Part shown: piece after piece, positions 6,114 to 15,184 of the stretch
Numbering within the stretch: the stretch's first letter is position 1
Layout of the letters: each line of letters starts with the position of its first letter
Origin: Spirosoma aerolatum
GTDB taxonomy: Bacteria; Bacteroidota; Bacteroidia; Cytophagales; Spirosomataceae
NCBI RefSeq assembly: GCF_002056795.1
Contig: NZ_CP020104.1
Coordinates: 1,189,001 to 1,253,000 of the forward strand
Reading direction: 5' to 3'
Length of the DNA stretch: 64,000 bases
Translations under genes and position numbers: made by a program
Notes under the pieces: generated by a model
Told to the model about the DNA's origin: nothing
Database searches by the model: none
What the model saw: the letters and a program-made list of their open reading frames with translations, nothing else

Positions 6114-9100
6114 ATGATAAATCCGCTACGAAAAACCGTACCGATAGGTTTACTTTCCATGCTCCTGCTGGTTGGGCTTCGACCCGGCTGGTCGCAATCG
6201 GTTGTATTTGCCAGCAATGTTCAGCAAAAGCAGGTAGCAACTACCCATGTATTGAACCGTCAGCTCAAGGATGTGCTGAATGATCTGAAAACCCAATATG
6301 GTGCTGAGATCCTGTTCGAACTGCGAACCGTCGATGGGATTTCGGTCTCGTCGGATAAGCTTAATGCCAAATCGACGCTCGAAAAAAATCTGGAGACTCT
6401 GCTGCGTCCTCTGGGATTACGCTACAAAAAAGTAAACAGCAATTCGTACTTGATTCTGGCTGAAAAAAAGCCGAAAAAAGTAGCGCTTCTCAATAGCCAG
6501 CAGGTCGAAACCGTTACTGCCCAGGAGCTTAATTCATCGGTGGATATACCTGTAAAAACACCAGCCGCGTTAGCATCGATGGGTATCCGAACCGAGGTGG
6601 TTGCAGGACCGATTACGGGTACGGTGAAAGGCCAGTCGGGTGAGACCTTACCCGGCATCAACGTAGTCATTAAGAACACCACCAAAGGGACCAGTACAGA
6701 TGCCGATGGAAAATTCACGATTGATGCTCCCGCCACAGCCGTCCTGGTTTTTTCGGGGATTGGTTTTACAACGCAGGAGGTTTCGGTCGGAGGCCGCAGC
6801 CGCCTGGATGTTACGCTGGTCACAGATAATAAGCAGCTTGACGAGGTCGTCGTGGTGGGTTACGGAACGCAGAAGCGCGAAAGCCTGACCAATGCCGTAT
6901 CGCAGATTGGTGGCGAAGAAGTGGCCCGTCGGCCGGTTTCCAACATCCAGCAGTCGTTGCAGGGACAGTTGCCGGGCGTTACGGTGTTAGATCAGGGTGG
7001 ATCGCCGGGCCGATCCACAACGGCCATTCGGGTTCGGGGAATTACGACCTTCAACATCAACGGTATTGGCAACACGGCAGGCACCAACAACGGCTCGGGT
7101 GGGTACGACATGAGCAAAAACGATGCGCTCGTGATTGTCGATGGGATTGAGCAGCGTTTGCAGGATATTAACCCGGACGATATTGAATCCATTTCGATTC
7201 TGAAAGACGCGGCTTCAACCGCCATTTACGGCTCGCGGGCTACGAACGGCGTGGTACTGGTAACCACCAAACGGGCCAAAGGCAGCAAGGTTCAGGTGGA
7301 TTACAACGGCTATTACGCCATTCAGAAATCCATCAATACCCCCCATATGATGGGTATTGAAGACTATATGCGGATGCAGGTGGCGGCTTATACGAATGCC
7401 GGTTCGGCTTTGCCCGCCCGCTTTACCGAACAGTCGATACAGGCCTACGTAACCGCTACCGACCGCGAGAAATATCCATTGCCCAATACGTGGTTTCAGA
7501 CAGTACTACATTCGGCTCCTCAGCAAAACCACACCTTATCGGTAGCGGGTGGCGGTGAGGCTTTGCGTACCCGGTTGAGCCTGCGCTATCAGGATCAGGG
7601 CGGGATTATTACGAATTATAACAGCAAAATCGGGGAAATCCGGCTCAATACCGATTATACCATTACACCCCGATTGCGCGTGAGTGGCGATATTAACTAC
7701 CGCTACAATTACTCCCAAACCCCGAATGTCGACCCGATCAATTTCTTGTTACATGGCTCATTGTGGGCCGTTCCCAAATACGCGGATGGCACGTATGGTC
7801 TGAGTACGCAGGGGAATAATCCCATCATGTACGCCGAAATCAGTGGATTGAACAAGCGATTTGCGGACTATCTGGTTGGCTCGATTAAGGGCGAATGGGA
7901 CATTGTGGACGGGCTTACCTTCTCGACCCAACTGGCAGGACGGGCTTATTACACGCAGGAAAAGAACTTCGCCAATTCGTACGTAAACACCGATAAGAAT
8001 ACGAATATCACCAAAACGGTGGCCAACAACACCCTGAATGAGGTTAGGAATACGCTACGGGAGTACACGCTCATCAGTTTGTTGACGTACACAAAGAGTG
8101 TCGGCGATCATAATATTAAAGGCTTGCTGGGATATTCGCAGATTGGTAACACCCAAAACTTCCTGACTGCCTACCGCGAACGGTTCTACAACAACGATAT
8201 TCAGTCGATTGGGCAGGGGGCGAATGATGGCACCAAGAGCAATTCGGGGAACGACGCAGTCTATGGACTTCGGTCGTATTTCGGGCGGATCAACTACGAT
8301 TACAATGGCAAATACCTGGTCGAAGTGAATGGCCGCTACGATGGCTCGTCGAAGTTTACGGGTAATAAGCAGTATAGTTTCTTTCCATCGTTCTCAGCAG
8401 GCTGGCGGCTCTCGAAAGAAGCGTTCTGGCAGGGTATCCAGCCAACGATTAGCGATCTGAAACTACGCGGTTCGTGGGGCATAACAGGGAACCAGTCGGT
8501 CGATCTGTACAGCTATTATGCCTCGTTGAAAGCCAGTGGCTATGATTTCAATGGCGCGGCTGTGCAGGGCTATCGGCAAACGAGTCTGGCGAATACCAAC
8601 CTGGGCTGGGAATCGACAACCCAACTGGACCTGGGCCTCGATGCATCGTTCCTGCGGGGGCGTATGAACCTGACGGTCGATTATTACCGCAAGCTCACCA
8701 ACGATATTCTGCTGAATCTGGATATTCCGGCGACGGTTGGGCTGACGGCTCCTCCGCAAAATGCCGGTTCGGTCGAAAACAAGGGCTGGGAATTTAGCCT
8801 GAACTATCGCGGGGCTAAAAGCACATCGGGTTTTCAGTATAATCTGGGCGGTAATTTCAGCATTAATGAAAATAAGGTTGTCGATCTGAAAGGCACCGGG
8901 CCGTACATTCTCGGTTCGGATATTGACCCCCGTTACATTATCGCCGTGGGGTTACCCATCAACACCTTGTGGGGCTACAAAACTGCCGGGCTATTTCAGT
9001 CGCAGGCGGAGATCGATGCCTACAAGGCGACCTATGCGGCCAATACTAAACCCGGCGACGTAAAGTATCTAGATCTAAACGGCGATGGCAAGATCGACGC

Positions 9101-9608
9101 CAATGATATGACTAACATCGGGAATAATTTTCCGAAGTACACCTTTGGTCTTAACTCCAGTTTTTCATTCAAGAATTTTGAGTTGAACCTGCTCTTTCAA
9201 GGCGCTGCCAAAGTCGATACCCGTTTAGCTGGAGCGTTGGCCGAAATGGGTAACCAGGAAGGCTTTACCCACTCGATCTATACCAACAACTACTGGACGC
9301 CCGACCATACCGATGCGCGTTTCCCCCGACCACTGAAGTTCGATCTGCGGAACGTGGCTACGTCGGATCGGTTGATTATCGATGGTTCGTATATCCGGCT
9401 GAAAAACATTCAGTTGGCGTATTCACTGCCTGCCCCGATCGCCAGCAAGTTGCGGCTGAACCGGATTCGGGCGTATGTGTCGGCTACCAACATATTTACC
9501 ATTTCGAAATTGAACGAGTGGAATCTGGACCCTGAAGTTGGGTCGGGTCGGGCGGTATATTATCCGCAAACGTCGCTGTATACGCTTGGCCTTAACCTGA
9601 ACTTCTAA
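6114..9608 (+). CDS. SusC/RagA-type TonB-dependent transporter with STN signalling domain, module 1
   Basis: A 1164-residue outer-membrane transporter that imports oligosaccharide-like ligands with its SusD lid, powered by TonB. Order: signal peptide (1-29, ending near WSQS); STN domain (about 40-115, with LKDVLNDLKTQYGAEILFE and a RYKKVNSNSYLI strand); carboxypeptidase-regulatory-like domain (about 165-235, GTVKGQSGETLPGINVVIKN); LDEVVVVGYGT at about 242; plug (IQQSLQGQLPGVTV, ISILKDAASTAIYGSRATNGVVLVTTK); then the beta-barrel to the C-terminal aromatic strand YTLGLNLNF. ATG at 6114 is chosen over 6060 because it starts directly at the signal peptide. The STN domain marks it as a transducer to the FecR encoded upstream. 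SusD follows after 27 bp. Confidence 0.95.
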   Translation: MINPLRKTVPIGLLSMLLLVGLRPGWSQSVVFASNVQQKQVATTHVLNRQLKDVLNDLKTQYGAEILFELRTVDGISVSSDKLNAKSTLEKNLETLLRPLGLRYKKVNSNSYLILAEKKPKKVALLNSQQVETVTAQELNSSVDIPVKTPAALASMGIRTEVVAGPITGTVKGQSGETLPGINVVIKNTTKGTSTDADGKFTIDAPATAVLVFSGIGFTTQEVSVGGRSRLDVTLVTDNKQLDEVVVVGYGTQKRESLTNAVSQIGGEEVARRPVSNIQQSLQGQLPGVTVLDQGGSPGRSTTAIRVRGITTFNINGIGNTAGTNNGSGGYDMSKNDALVIVDGIEQRLQDINPDDIESISILKDAASTAIYGSRATNGVVLVTTKRAKGSKVQVDYNGYYAIQKSINTPHMMGIEDYMRMQVAAYTNAGSALPARFTEQSIQAYVTATDREKYPLPNTWFQTVLHSAPQQNHTLSVAGGGEALRTRLSLRYQDQGGIITNYNSKIGEIRLNTDYTITPRLRVSGDINYRYNYSQTPNVDPINFLLHGSLWAVPKYADGTYGLSTQGNNPIMYAEISGLNKRFADYLVGSIKGEWDIVDGLTFSTQLAGRAYYTQEKNFANSYVNTDKNTNITKTVANNTLNEVRNTLREYTLISLLTYTKSVGDHNIKGLLGYSQIGNTQNFLTAYRERFYNNDIQSIGQGANDGTKSNSGNDAVYGLRSYFGRINYDYNGKYLVEVNGRYDGSSKFTGNKQYSFFPSFSAGWRLSKEAFWQGIQPTISDLKLRGSWGITGNQSVDLYSYYASLKASGYDFNGAAVQGYRQTSLANTNLGWESTTQLDLGLDASFLRGRMNLTVDYYRKLTNDILLNLDIPATVGLTAPPQNAGSVENKGWEFSLNYRGAKSTSGFQYNLGGNFSINENKVVDLKGTGPYILGSDIDPRYIIAVGLPINTLWGYKTAGLFQSQAEIDAYKATYAANTKPGDVKYLDLNGDGKIDANDMTNIGNNFPKYTFGLNSSFSFKNFELNLLFQGAAKVDTRLAGALAEMGNQEGFTHSIYTNNYWTPDHTDARFPRPLKFDLRNVATSDRLIIDGSYIRLKNIQLAYSLPAPIASKLRLNRIRAYVSATNIFTISKLNEWNLDPEVGSGRAVYYPQTSLYTLGLNLNF

Positions 9609-9635
9609 CCCGACCTTTTTTTCGCCGATAATCTC

Positions 9636-11234
9636 ATGAAACCAATACGTTATTATATACCTCTGGTCGTACTGGCACTTAGCGCTGGACTATCACTAAC
9701 TTCCTGCGACCGTGATCTGCTGGACACTGTTCCGAATGACCGCCTGTCGGAAGACCTGTTCTGGAAAACGGAGAACGATGCCCGGCTGGCGGCCAATTCA
9801 TTGTACACCGATCTCGACAGTACCAATATTTTTAGCTGGGACGCTCTGACGGATATTGGCCACGTCAATCAGCCGTTCGATTTACACGCCTATATCGAGC
9901 TGGGACAATATGATGCTACCAGCTCGCGGGTATATGGTGAGTGGGCCAAAGCGTACAAGGGTATCCGGGCCTGCAATTATTTTCTGGCCAATGTGGATAA
10001 AGTGCCATCGACCAATACTACGCTTATTAACCAGTTCAAAGGCGAAGCGCGGGCACTACGGGCCTACCAATACCTCAAACTGGCGAGTTTGTTTGGTGAC
10101 GTACCACTCGTAACAACGGCTATTTCACTGGACGAAAGCCGGGCTTTAGCGCGCACACCTGTTTCACAGATCTGGGATTTTGTCGATAAAGAACTGAGCG
10201 ATGCGGCCGGGCTATTGCCTGCTACGTATGCGGCCGTCGATAAAGGCCGGATTACCAAAGGCGCAGCTGTTGGGCTTCGGGCGCGGGCTAATCTGTATGC
10301 CGGTCGCTATCAGCAAGCTGCCGATGCGGCCGATCAGGTGATCAAGCTGGGTATTTATGGACTGAACGATTCGTATGAAAAGCTGTTTTCGTATGCGGCT
10401 GAGAACAACAAGGAGGTGCTGCTGGATCGGCAGTTTATCAAGGATACCTACCCCGTCAACGTGTTCTCTTATATGGCACCATACAGTCAGAAAAGCGCCA
10501 ACAGCAACTTTGTACCGACCAAAGCGCTGGTGGATATGTACGAGACGACGGCGGGTAAGCTCATTTCCGACCCAACCAGCGGCTATGACCCGGTAACTCC
10601 CTATGCTAATCGTGACCCCCGGCTCAAATTTTCGATTTTCCTGACGGGCGATGTATTGCCGAGTGGCGCTACGTTCCGTCCTGAACCGAACAGCGGTACC
10701 CCCGATGCGATTGGGAACACCTACATTGCCTCGACTACAGGCTTCAACCTCAAGAAGTACATCAATGCAGACGATTACGCTAATCCGGGCAACAACGGTA
10801 TCAACATCATCCTGCTACGGTATGCCGAAATCCTGTTGACCTATGCCGAAGCGAAGATCGAGTTGAACCAGATCGACGCGAGTGTGCTCAATGCCATCAA
10901 TACCGTTCGCAATGGCCGTTCTGATGTGAAACAACCGTCCATTACAGGTACACCAACCCAGGCTGAGTTACGGGCTATCGTTCGTCGGGAGCGGACGGTT
11001 GAACTGGCATTCGAAGGGCAGCACCTGTTCGATATTCGTCGCTGGAAAACGGCTGAAACGGTAGTCCCCGGCCCGGTTTATGGCATCACGTATAAAGGAA
11101 CGGATGGTAAACTGACAACGGTTCAGGTTGTGGGTATCAATCGGGTATTCGATAAATCCCGGCATTATCTTTGGCCCATTCCGCAAAAAGAACGAAACCT
11201 TACCCCCACACTCTCGCAGAATCCGGGTTGGTAG
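9636..11234 (+). CDS. SusD/RagB-family substrate-binding lipoprotein, module 1
   Basis: A 532-residue surface lipoprotein that acts as the substrate-capturing lid of the preceding SusC. A lipobox (LSLTSC) gives acylation at Cys 24 or so, followed by DRDLLDTVPNDRLSEDLFWK. The SusD fold is shown by the TPR-like helices ARALRAYQYLKLASLFGDVPLV and by the C-terminal RAEILLTYAEAK-like and RRERTVELAFEGQHLFDIRRWK segments, ending in the family's typical P-x-x-Q-NPGW motif. It is coupled to susC by a 27-bp gap and followed by a terminator-like palindrome and the sulfatase genes. Confidence 0.95.
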   Translation: MKPIRYYIPLVVLALSAGLSLTSCDRDLLDTVPNDRLSEDLFWKTENDARLAANSLYTDLDSTNIFSWDALTDIGHVNQPFDLHAYIELGQYDATSSRVYGEWAKAYKGIRACNYFLANVDKVPSTNTTLINQFKGEARALRAYQYLKLASLFGDVPLVTTAISLDESRALARTPVSQIWDFVDKELSDAAGLLPATYAAVDKGRITKGAAVGLRARANLYAGRYQQAADAADQVIKLGIYGLNDSYEKLFSYAAENNKEVLLDRQFIKDTYPVNVFSYMAPYSQKSANSNFVPTKALVDMYETTAGKLISDPTSGYDPVTPYANRDPRLKFSIFLTGDVLPSGATFRPEPNSGTPDAIGNTYIASTTGFNLKKYINADDYANPGNNGINIILLRYAEILLTYAEAKIELNQIDASVLNAINTVRNGRSDVKQPSITGTPTQAELRAIVRRERTVELAFEGQHLFDIRRWKTAETVVPGPVYGITYKGTDGKLTTVQVVGINRVFDKSRHYLWPIPQKERNLTPTLSQNPGW

Positions 11235-11240
11235 AAGTAA

Positions 11241-11262
11241 TAGAACCGCCCGGGCGGTTCTA
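11241..11262. terminator. Perfect 22-bp palindrome after susD of module 1
   Basis: TAGAACCGCC followed directly by its reverse complement forms a perfect 22-bp palindrome 7 bases after the susD stop, and it is followed by TGTTTTTA. It is likely a partial intrinsic terminator or processing hairpin that lowers sulfatase expression relative to SusC/SusD. It also covers the first in-frame ATG (11262), which argues for the later sulfatase start at 11286. Confidence 0.6.
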
Positions 11263-11285
11263 TGTTTTTAGGAATAGCAATTTTC

Positions 11286-12791
11286 ATGAAGCAACGACCG
11301 TCTTTACTCAACGTTTGTTTTATACTCCTGCTGGCAGGTGGCTTGTTGATGGCGTATCGGCCTCAACAAGCTTCGCCTGTCCGTCCGCCCAATATCATTT
11401 ATATCTATGCCGATGATCTGGGCTATGCCGAATTGGGGTGTTATGGACAGCAGAAAATCAGAACCCCTCATCTGGACCAGATCGCCCGCGAGGGCATGCG
11501 GTTTACCCAGCATTACACCAGTATGCCCGTCTGCGCACCCGCCCGCTGTATGCTACTGACCGGCAAACACGGTGGACATTCGTACATCCGGGGCAATTAT
11601 GAAATGGGTGGTTTTGCCGACTCGCTGGAAGGTGGACAGATGCCACTGTATCCGGGGGCGTTTACCATCGGCCGGATGCTGCAACAGGCGGGGTACAAGA
11701 CGGCCTGCATTGGTAAATGGGGATTAGGCATGGCGAGCACCACCGGCAATCCGAACGAGCAGGGCTTCGATTACTTCTATGGCTATCTGGATCAAAAACA
11801 GGCGCATAATTACTACCCGACGCACCTCTGGGAAAACGGAAAACCTGACCGCCTGAATAATCCCATTATTGACGTACACCGGAAACTGACACCCGAAACA
11901 GCTACCCCCGAAGCGTTTGCCTACTATCGGGGCAATGACTACGCGATTGACAAACTGGCTCAGAAAGCAGAGAGTTTTATTCGGCAGAACAAGAATGGCC
12001 CATTTTTTTTGTACTTGCCATTCACTGTGCCGCATGCATCCTTGCAGGCTCCCGAAGCGGCTGTGAACGAATATGTTGGTAAGTTTGACGACAAACCGTA
12101 TCTGGGTCAGCAGAGTTACGCATCGACGCCCTACCCACGCGCAACCTATGCGGCCATGATTACTTATATGGATACGAAAGTGGGGCAGATCATGCAACTA
12201 CTGAAAGAGCTGAAACTGGACGACAACACGCTGGTCATGTTTTCGAGCGACAACGGCACCACGTTCAACGGTGGGGTAGAGGCTGCGTATTTCAACAGCG
12301 TTGGTACGTTGCGGGGACTGAAAATGGATGTCTACGAAGGCGGTATTCGCGAACCCATGCTGGCCCGATGGCCGGGAAAAATAAAGGCGGGACAGGTCAC
12401 CGATCAGGTTTCGGTGCAGTACGATTTGCTGGCTACACTGGCCGATCTGGTCGGCTACAAACAGCCGTTCACTACCGATGGCCTGTCGTTTCTGCCAACC
12501 CTGCTCGGGCAATCGGACCGTCAGAAGCAGCACCCCTTTTTATATTGGGAATATCCTGAAAAGGGTGGACAACTCGCCATTCGGGTGGGTAACTGGAAAG
12601 CCGTAAAGACTAATTTGCGGAAGAACCGGGCTGCCACCTGGGAATTGTACGATCTGGCCCACGATGTCAGTGAAACGACTAACGTAGCCGCCCAGCATCC
12701 CGACCTGCTGCGGCAACTTGATGCCATCGTTGCCAGAGAACACAGACCAACGCACATCAACGAATGGGAAATCATCAACCCGAAATTATAA
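11286..12791 (+). CDS. Type I sulfatase (arylsulfatase A-like), first of module 1
   Basis: A 501-residue exported sulfatase that removes sulfate esters from a substrate, probably a sulfated glycan given its position behind SusC/SusD. After an N-terminal hydrophobic signal segment come the metal-binding start PNIIYIYADDLGYAELGCYG and the formylglycine motif C-A-P-A-R (Cys about 83, VCAPARCMLLTGKH). Next are KTACIGKWGLG, the FVPHASL-like His segment (PFTVPHASLQAP) and FSSDNGTTF with the Asp-Asn metal ligands. The C-terminal part (YEGGIREPMLARWPGKI onward) is typical. Cys rather than Ser means it needs an anaerobic-type or FGE formylglycine-generating enzyme, none of which is in the window. The start at 11286 begins at the signal peptide. 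Confidence 0.93.
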   Translation: MKQRPSLLNVCFILLLAGGLLMAYRPQQASPVRPPNIIYIYADDLGYAELGCYGQQKIRTPHLDQIAREGMRFTQHYTSMPVCAPARCMLLTGKHGGHSYIRGNYEMGGFADSLEGGQMPLYPGAFTIGRMLQQAGYKTACIGKWGLGMASTTGNPNEQGFDYFYGYLDQKQAHNYYPTHLWENGKPDRLNNPIIDVHRKLTPETATPEAFAYYRGNDYAIDKLAQKAESFIRQNKNGPFFLYLPFTVPHASLQAPEAAVNEYVGKFDDKPYLGQQSYASTPYPRATYAAMITYMDTKVGQIMQLLKELKLDDNTLVMFSSDNGTTFNGGVEAAYFNSVGTLRGLKMDVYEGGIREPMLARWPGKIKAGQVTDQVSVQYDLLATLADLVGYKQPFTTDGLSFLPTLLGQSDRQKQHPFLYWEYPEKGGQLAIRVGNWKAVKTNLRKNRAATWELYDLAHDVSETTNVAAQHPDLLRQLDAIVAREHRPTHINEWEIINPKL

Positions 12792-12806
12792 CTAAAACTA
12801 CCTGCT

Positions 12807-14264
12807 ATGAATTTACTTCCCCGACGGTTGTCTCACGTATTACTAACTACCTTCGCATTGATTGGCGTTGGTTTATTGATCAGTGCCTGGGTCGAGAAAC
12901 CGGCTCCAGCTCCACCCAATGTCGTTCTGTTTTTTATGGACGATATGGGCTATGGCGACTTATCCGTAACCGGAGCACTGGACTACACAACGCCAAATCT
13001 GGATCGCATGGCCGCCGAAGGGTCGCGATTCTCCAACTTCCTGGTCGCTCAGGCGGTCTGTAGCGCGTCGCGGGCGGCTCTGCTGACGGGTTGTTATCCG
13101 AATCGGCTGGGTATTTCGGGTGCCCTTGGGCCTAACTCACCCATCGGCCTGAACCCGAACGAAGAAACCCTGGCTGACTTGCTTAAAGAACGGGGATATG
13201 CTACGGGTATTTTTGGAAAATGGCACCTGGGCGACCGGAAGCAGTTTTTGCCGCTTCAACAGGGGTTCGATGAATATTACGGTGTACCCTACTCGCACGA
13301 TATGTGGCCATTGCACCCGGCACAGGCGCAGGCGCATTACCCTCCTCTAAACTGGATTGAAGGAAACGAGCCTAAAGAAGAGATTAAAGATCTGAACGAT
13401 GCCAGCAAGATCACCTCAACAGTGACCGAAAAGGCGCTTTCCTTCATCCGGCGTCACAAAAATGCCCCGTTCTTTCTGTACGTCCCTCATCCATTGCCGC
13501 ACGTACCGTTAGCGGCTTCGGATAAGTTTAAAGGGAAAACCGCCCGTGGGCTTTTTGGTGATGTGCTGACCGAGCTGGACTGGTCTGTTGGGCAGATTTT
13601 GGGTGAGTTGAAAAAGCAGAACCTGGATAAAAACACGCTGGTTATTTTCATCAGCGACAATGGCCCCTGGCTCAACTATGGCGATCATGCGGGCTCGTCG
13701 GGGGGCTTCCGCGAAGGGAAAGGAACCTCGTTTGAGGGCGGGCATCGGGTGCCTTGTCTGGTTCGCTGGCCGGGCGTGGTGCCAGCAGGCCGGGTATGCA
13801 ATAAGCTCCTGACCACGATGGATATTCTGCCGACCGTAACCAGGCTCTGCGGTGCCCGGCTTCCTAAAAATCGCATTGATGGTGTCGACTGGATTGCCCT
13901 GCTCAAAGGCGATGAATCCGTTACTCCTCGGGATAAGTTCTACTACTATTATCGTAAAAACAGCCTGGAAGCGGTTCGAGAAGGGGACTGGAAACTGGTA
14001 TTGGCCCATCCCGGTCGTACTTACGAAGGGTTCTTGCCTGGCCAGAACGGTAAACCGGGACCCAGCACCGAAACCCACGAATTTCCGGCTGGTTTGTACG
14101 ATCTCCGTCGTGATCCGGGTGAGCGCTACGACGTTCGGGAGCAGCATCCTGAGATTGTCGCCAAACTAGAGAAGATCGCTGAAGAGGCCCGCGCCGATCT
14201 GGGTGACGACATTCAGAAGCGGGCCGGTACCAACGTTCGCGAACCCGGCCGGATTACGCAATAG
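12807..14264 (+). CDS. Type I sulfatase, second of module 1
   Basis: A 485-residue exported sulfatase, 15 bp after the first and only distantly similar to it. It has a signal anchor, then PNVVLFFMDDMGYGDLSVTG with the paired Asp ligands. The C-S-A-S-R formylglycine motif follows (Cys about 85, AVCSASRAALLTGCYPNR), then GIFGKWHLGD, HPLPHVPL and FISDNGPWLNYG. A longer internal stretch includes GDHAGSSGGFREGKGTSFEGGHRVPCLVRWPG, shown here only in outline. Two different sulfatases in one operon suggest a substrate with two kinds of sulfate ester. Specificity cannot be read from the sequence by eye. Confidence 0.93.
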   Translation: MNLLPRRLSHVLLTTFALIGVGLLISAWVEKPAPAPPNVVLFFMDDMGYGDLSVTGALDYTTPNLDRMAAEGSRFSNFLVAQAVCSASRAALLTGCYPNRLGISGALGPNSPIGLNPNEETLADLLKERGYATGIFGKWHLGDRKQFLPLQQGFDEYYGVPYSHDMWPLHPAQAQAHYPPLNWIEGNEPKEEIKDLNDASKITSTVTEKALSFIRRHKNAPFFLYVPHPLPHVPLAASDKFKGKTARGLFGDVLTELDWSVGQILGELKKQNLDKNTLVIFISDNGPWLNYGDHAGSSGGFREGKGTSFEGGHRVPCLVRWPGVVPAGRVCNKLLTTMDILPTVTRLCGARLPKNRIDGVDWIALLKGDESVTPRDKFYYYYRKNSLEAVREGDWKLVLAHPGRTYEGFLPGQNGKPGPSTETHEFPAGLYDLRRDPGERYDVREQHPEIVAKLEKIAEEARADLGDDIQKRAGTNVREPGRITQ

Positions 14265-14400
14265 ACTGACTCAATATCCTAATCTCTAACGATTGCCTAA
14301 TTGCTTTGGCGACTGAGGGTTATGCTCAGAGTCCGTAAGTAGTTAGGCAAACTTATTTTTTAATAATTTTTGCACAATCCTGAGTATTATTTGACTTATC

Positions 14401-14412
14401 GCCCCTATTAAC
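14401..14412 (+). promoter_or_regulatory. GCCCCTATTAAC motif upstream of the module 2 sigma gene
   Basis: The 12-mer GCCCCTATTAAC lies 65 bases before the sigma ATG and occurs again, identical, at 15147-15158, 27 bases before fecR of the same module. Recurrence before both regulator genes suggests a shared promoter or operator element. The surrounding gap (14265-14476) is AT-rich with a TAATAATTTTTG stretch that resembles a -7 element. No function can be shown from sequence alone. Confidence 0.35.
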
Positions 14413-14476
14413 CAGCGTATCCACCCGGAATCATCCATCAGACTACTCAATAGATTACGGATAACGAGGAACGATT

Positions 14477-15115
14477 ATGCTGAAGCCCGACCTGAGTCAT
14501 ACCGCACAGCGCACCTGGGAGCGAACCGACGAAACCGTACTCTGGCAACAGTTCCGGGAGGGGCAGGAAGCGGCTTTTCAGGGACTTGTTCAGCATTTTT
14601 ACCGGGAACTACACTTCTACGGTGGCCGTTTCACCCGCGATTCCGATCTGCTGAAAGATTGCCTGCAAGACCTGTTTCTAGACTTGTGGACTTACCGAAA
14701 CAAGATTGTACAGACGTCCTTTATCCGACCCTATCTCTATAAATCGCTTCGACGCAAAATTCATCGGGAAGCGATGCGTCATTCGGCCATCGTTAGTGAA
14801 GCGACAATGCCATTCGATGACGTAAGTTCAGACGACATAACGGCCGAACAGGCACTGATTCATACCGAATTATCGGAGTACCAGACTGCCCGGCTCAATG
14901 CACTGCTGGCGCAGTTGTCGGATCGGCAACGGGAAGCCATTCACCTGAAATTTTATGCCGAACTGTCGAACGAGGAAATTGCTGATATACTGGCTGTTAA
15001 CAAGCAATCGGTTGCCAATCTGTTGCATCGGGGATTGACTCGCCTGCGCGAAAGCTGGCCGTCGTTGCTTTCGCTATTGGCGGGCTGGCTGTTGCACGAA
15101 TCGTTCACAAAATAA
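14477..15115 (+). CDS. ECF RNA polymerase sigma factor, module 2
   Basis: A 212-residue ECF sigma factor. Region 2 is at about residues 25-100 (FREGQEAAFQGLVQHFYRELHFYG, LKDCLQDLFLDLWTYR, YLYKSLRRKIHRE). Region 4 is at about 135-195 (LNALLAQLSDRQREAIHLKFYAELSNEEIADILAVNKQSVANLLHRGLTRLRE, given in outline) and a short hydrophobic tail follows. It belongs to a different branch from the sigma factors of modules 1 and 3: there is no SHA-R-FVYS block and the helix-turn-helix is of the NKQSVANLL type. The gene is followed 69 bp later by fecR, and its expected target is the STN-type SusC of this module. Confidence 0.93.
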   Translation: MLKPDLSHTAQRTWERTDETVLWQQFREGQEAAFQGLVQHFYRELHFYGGRFTRDSDLLKDCLQDLFLDLWTYRNKIVQTSFIRPYLYKSLRRKIHREAMRHSAIVSEATMPFDDVSSDDITAEQALIHTELSEYQTARLNALLAQLSDRQREAIHLKFYAELSNEEIADILAVNKQSVANLLHRGLTRLRESWPSLLSLLAGWLLHESFTK

Positions 15116-15146
15116 AGACGATGTGCTGAGTATCAACCCGAAAAAA

Positions 15147-15158
15147 GCCCCTATTAAC
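15147..15158 (+). promoter_or_regulatory. Second GCCCCTATTAAC motif, upstream of fecR of module 2
   Basis: This copy is identical to the 12-mer at 14401-14412 and lies in the 69-bp gap between the sigma and fecR genes, 27 bases before the fecR ATG. Whether it is a promoter element or a chance repeat cannot be decided here. Confidence 0.35.
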
Positions 15159-15184
15159 AACTGAACGGCTTACTCCCACACGAT

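Noticed and set aside
11262..11285. Earlier ATG for the first sulfatase
   Set aside because: It lies in the last bases of a terminator-like palindrome; the ATG at 11286 begins a proper signal peptide.
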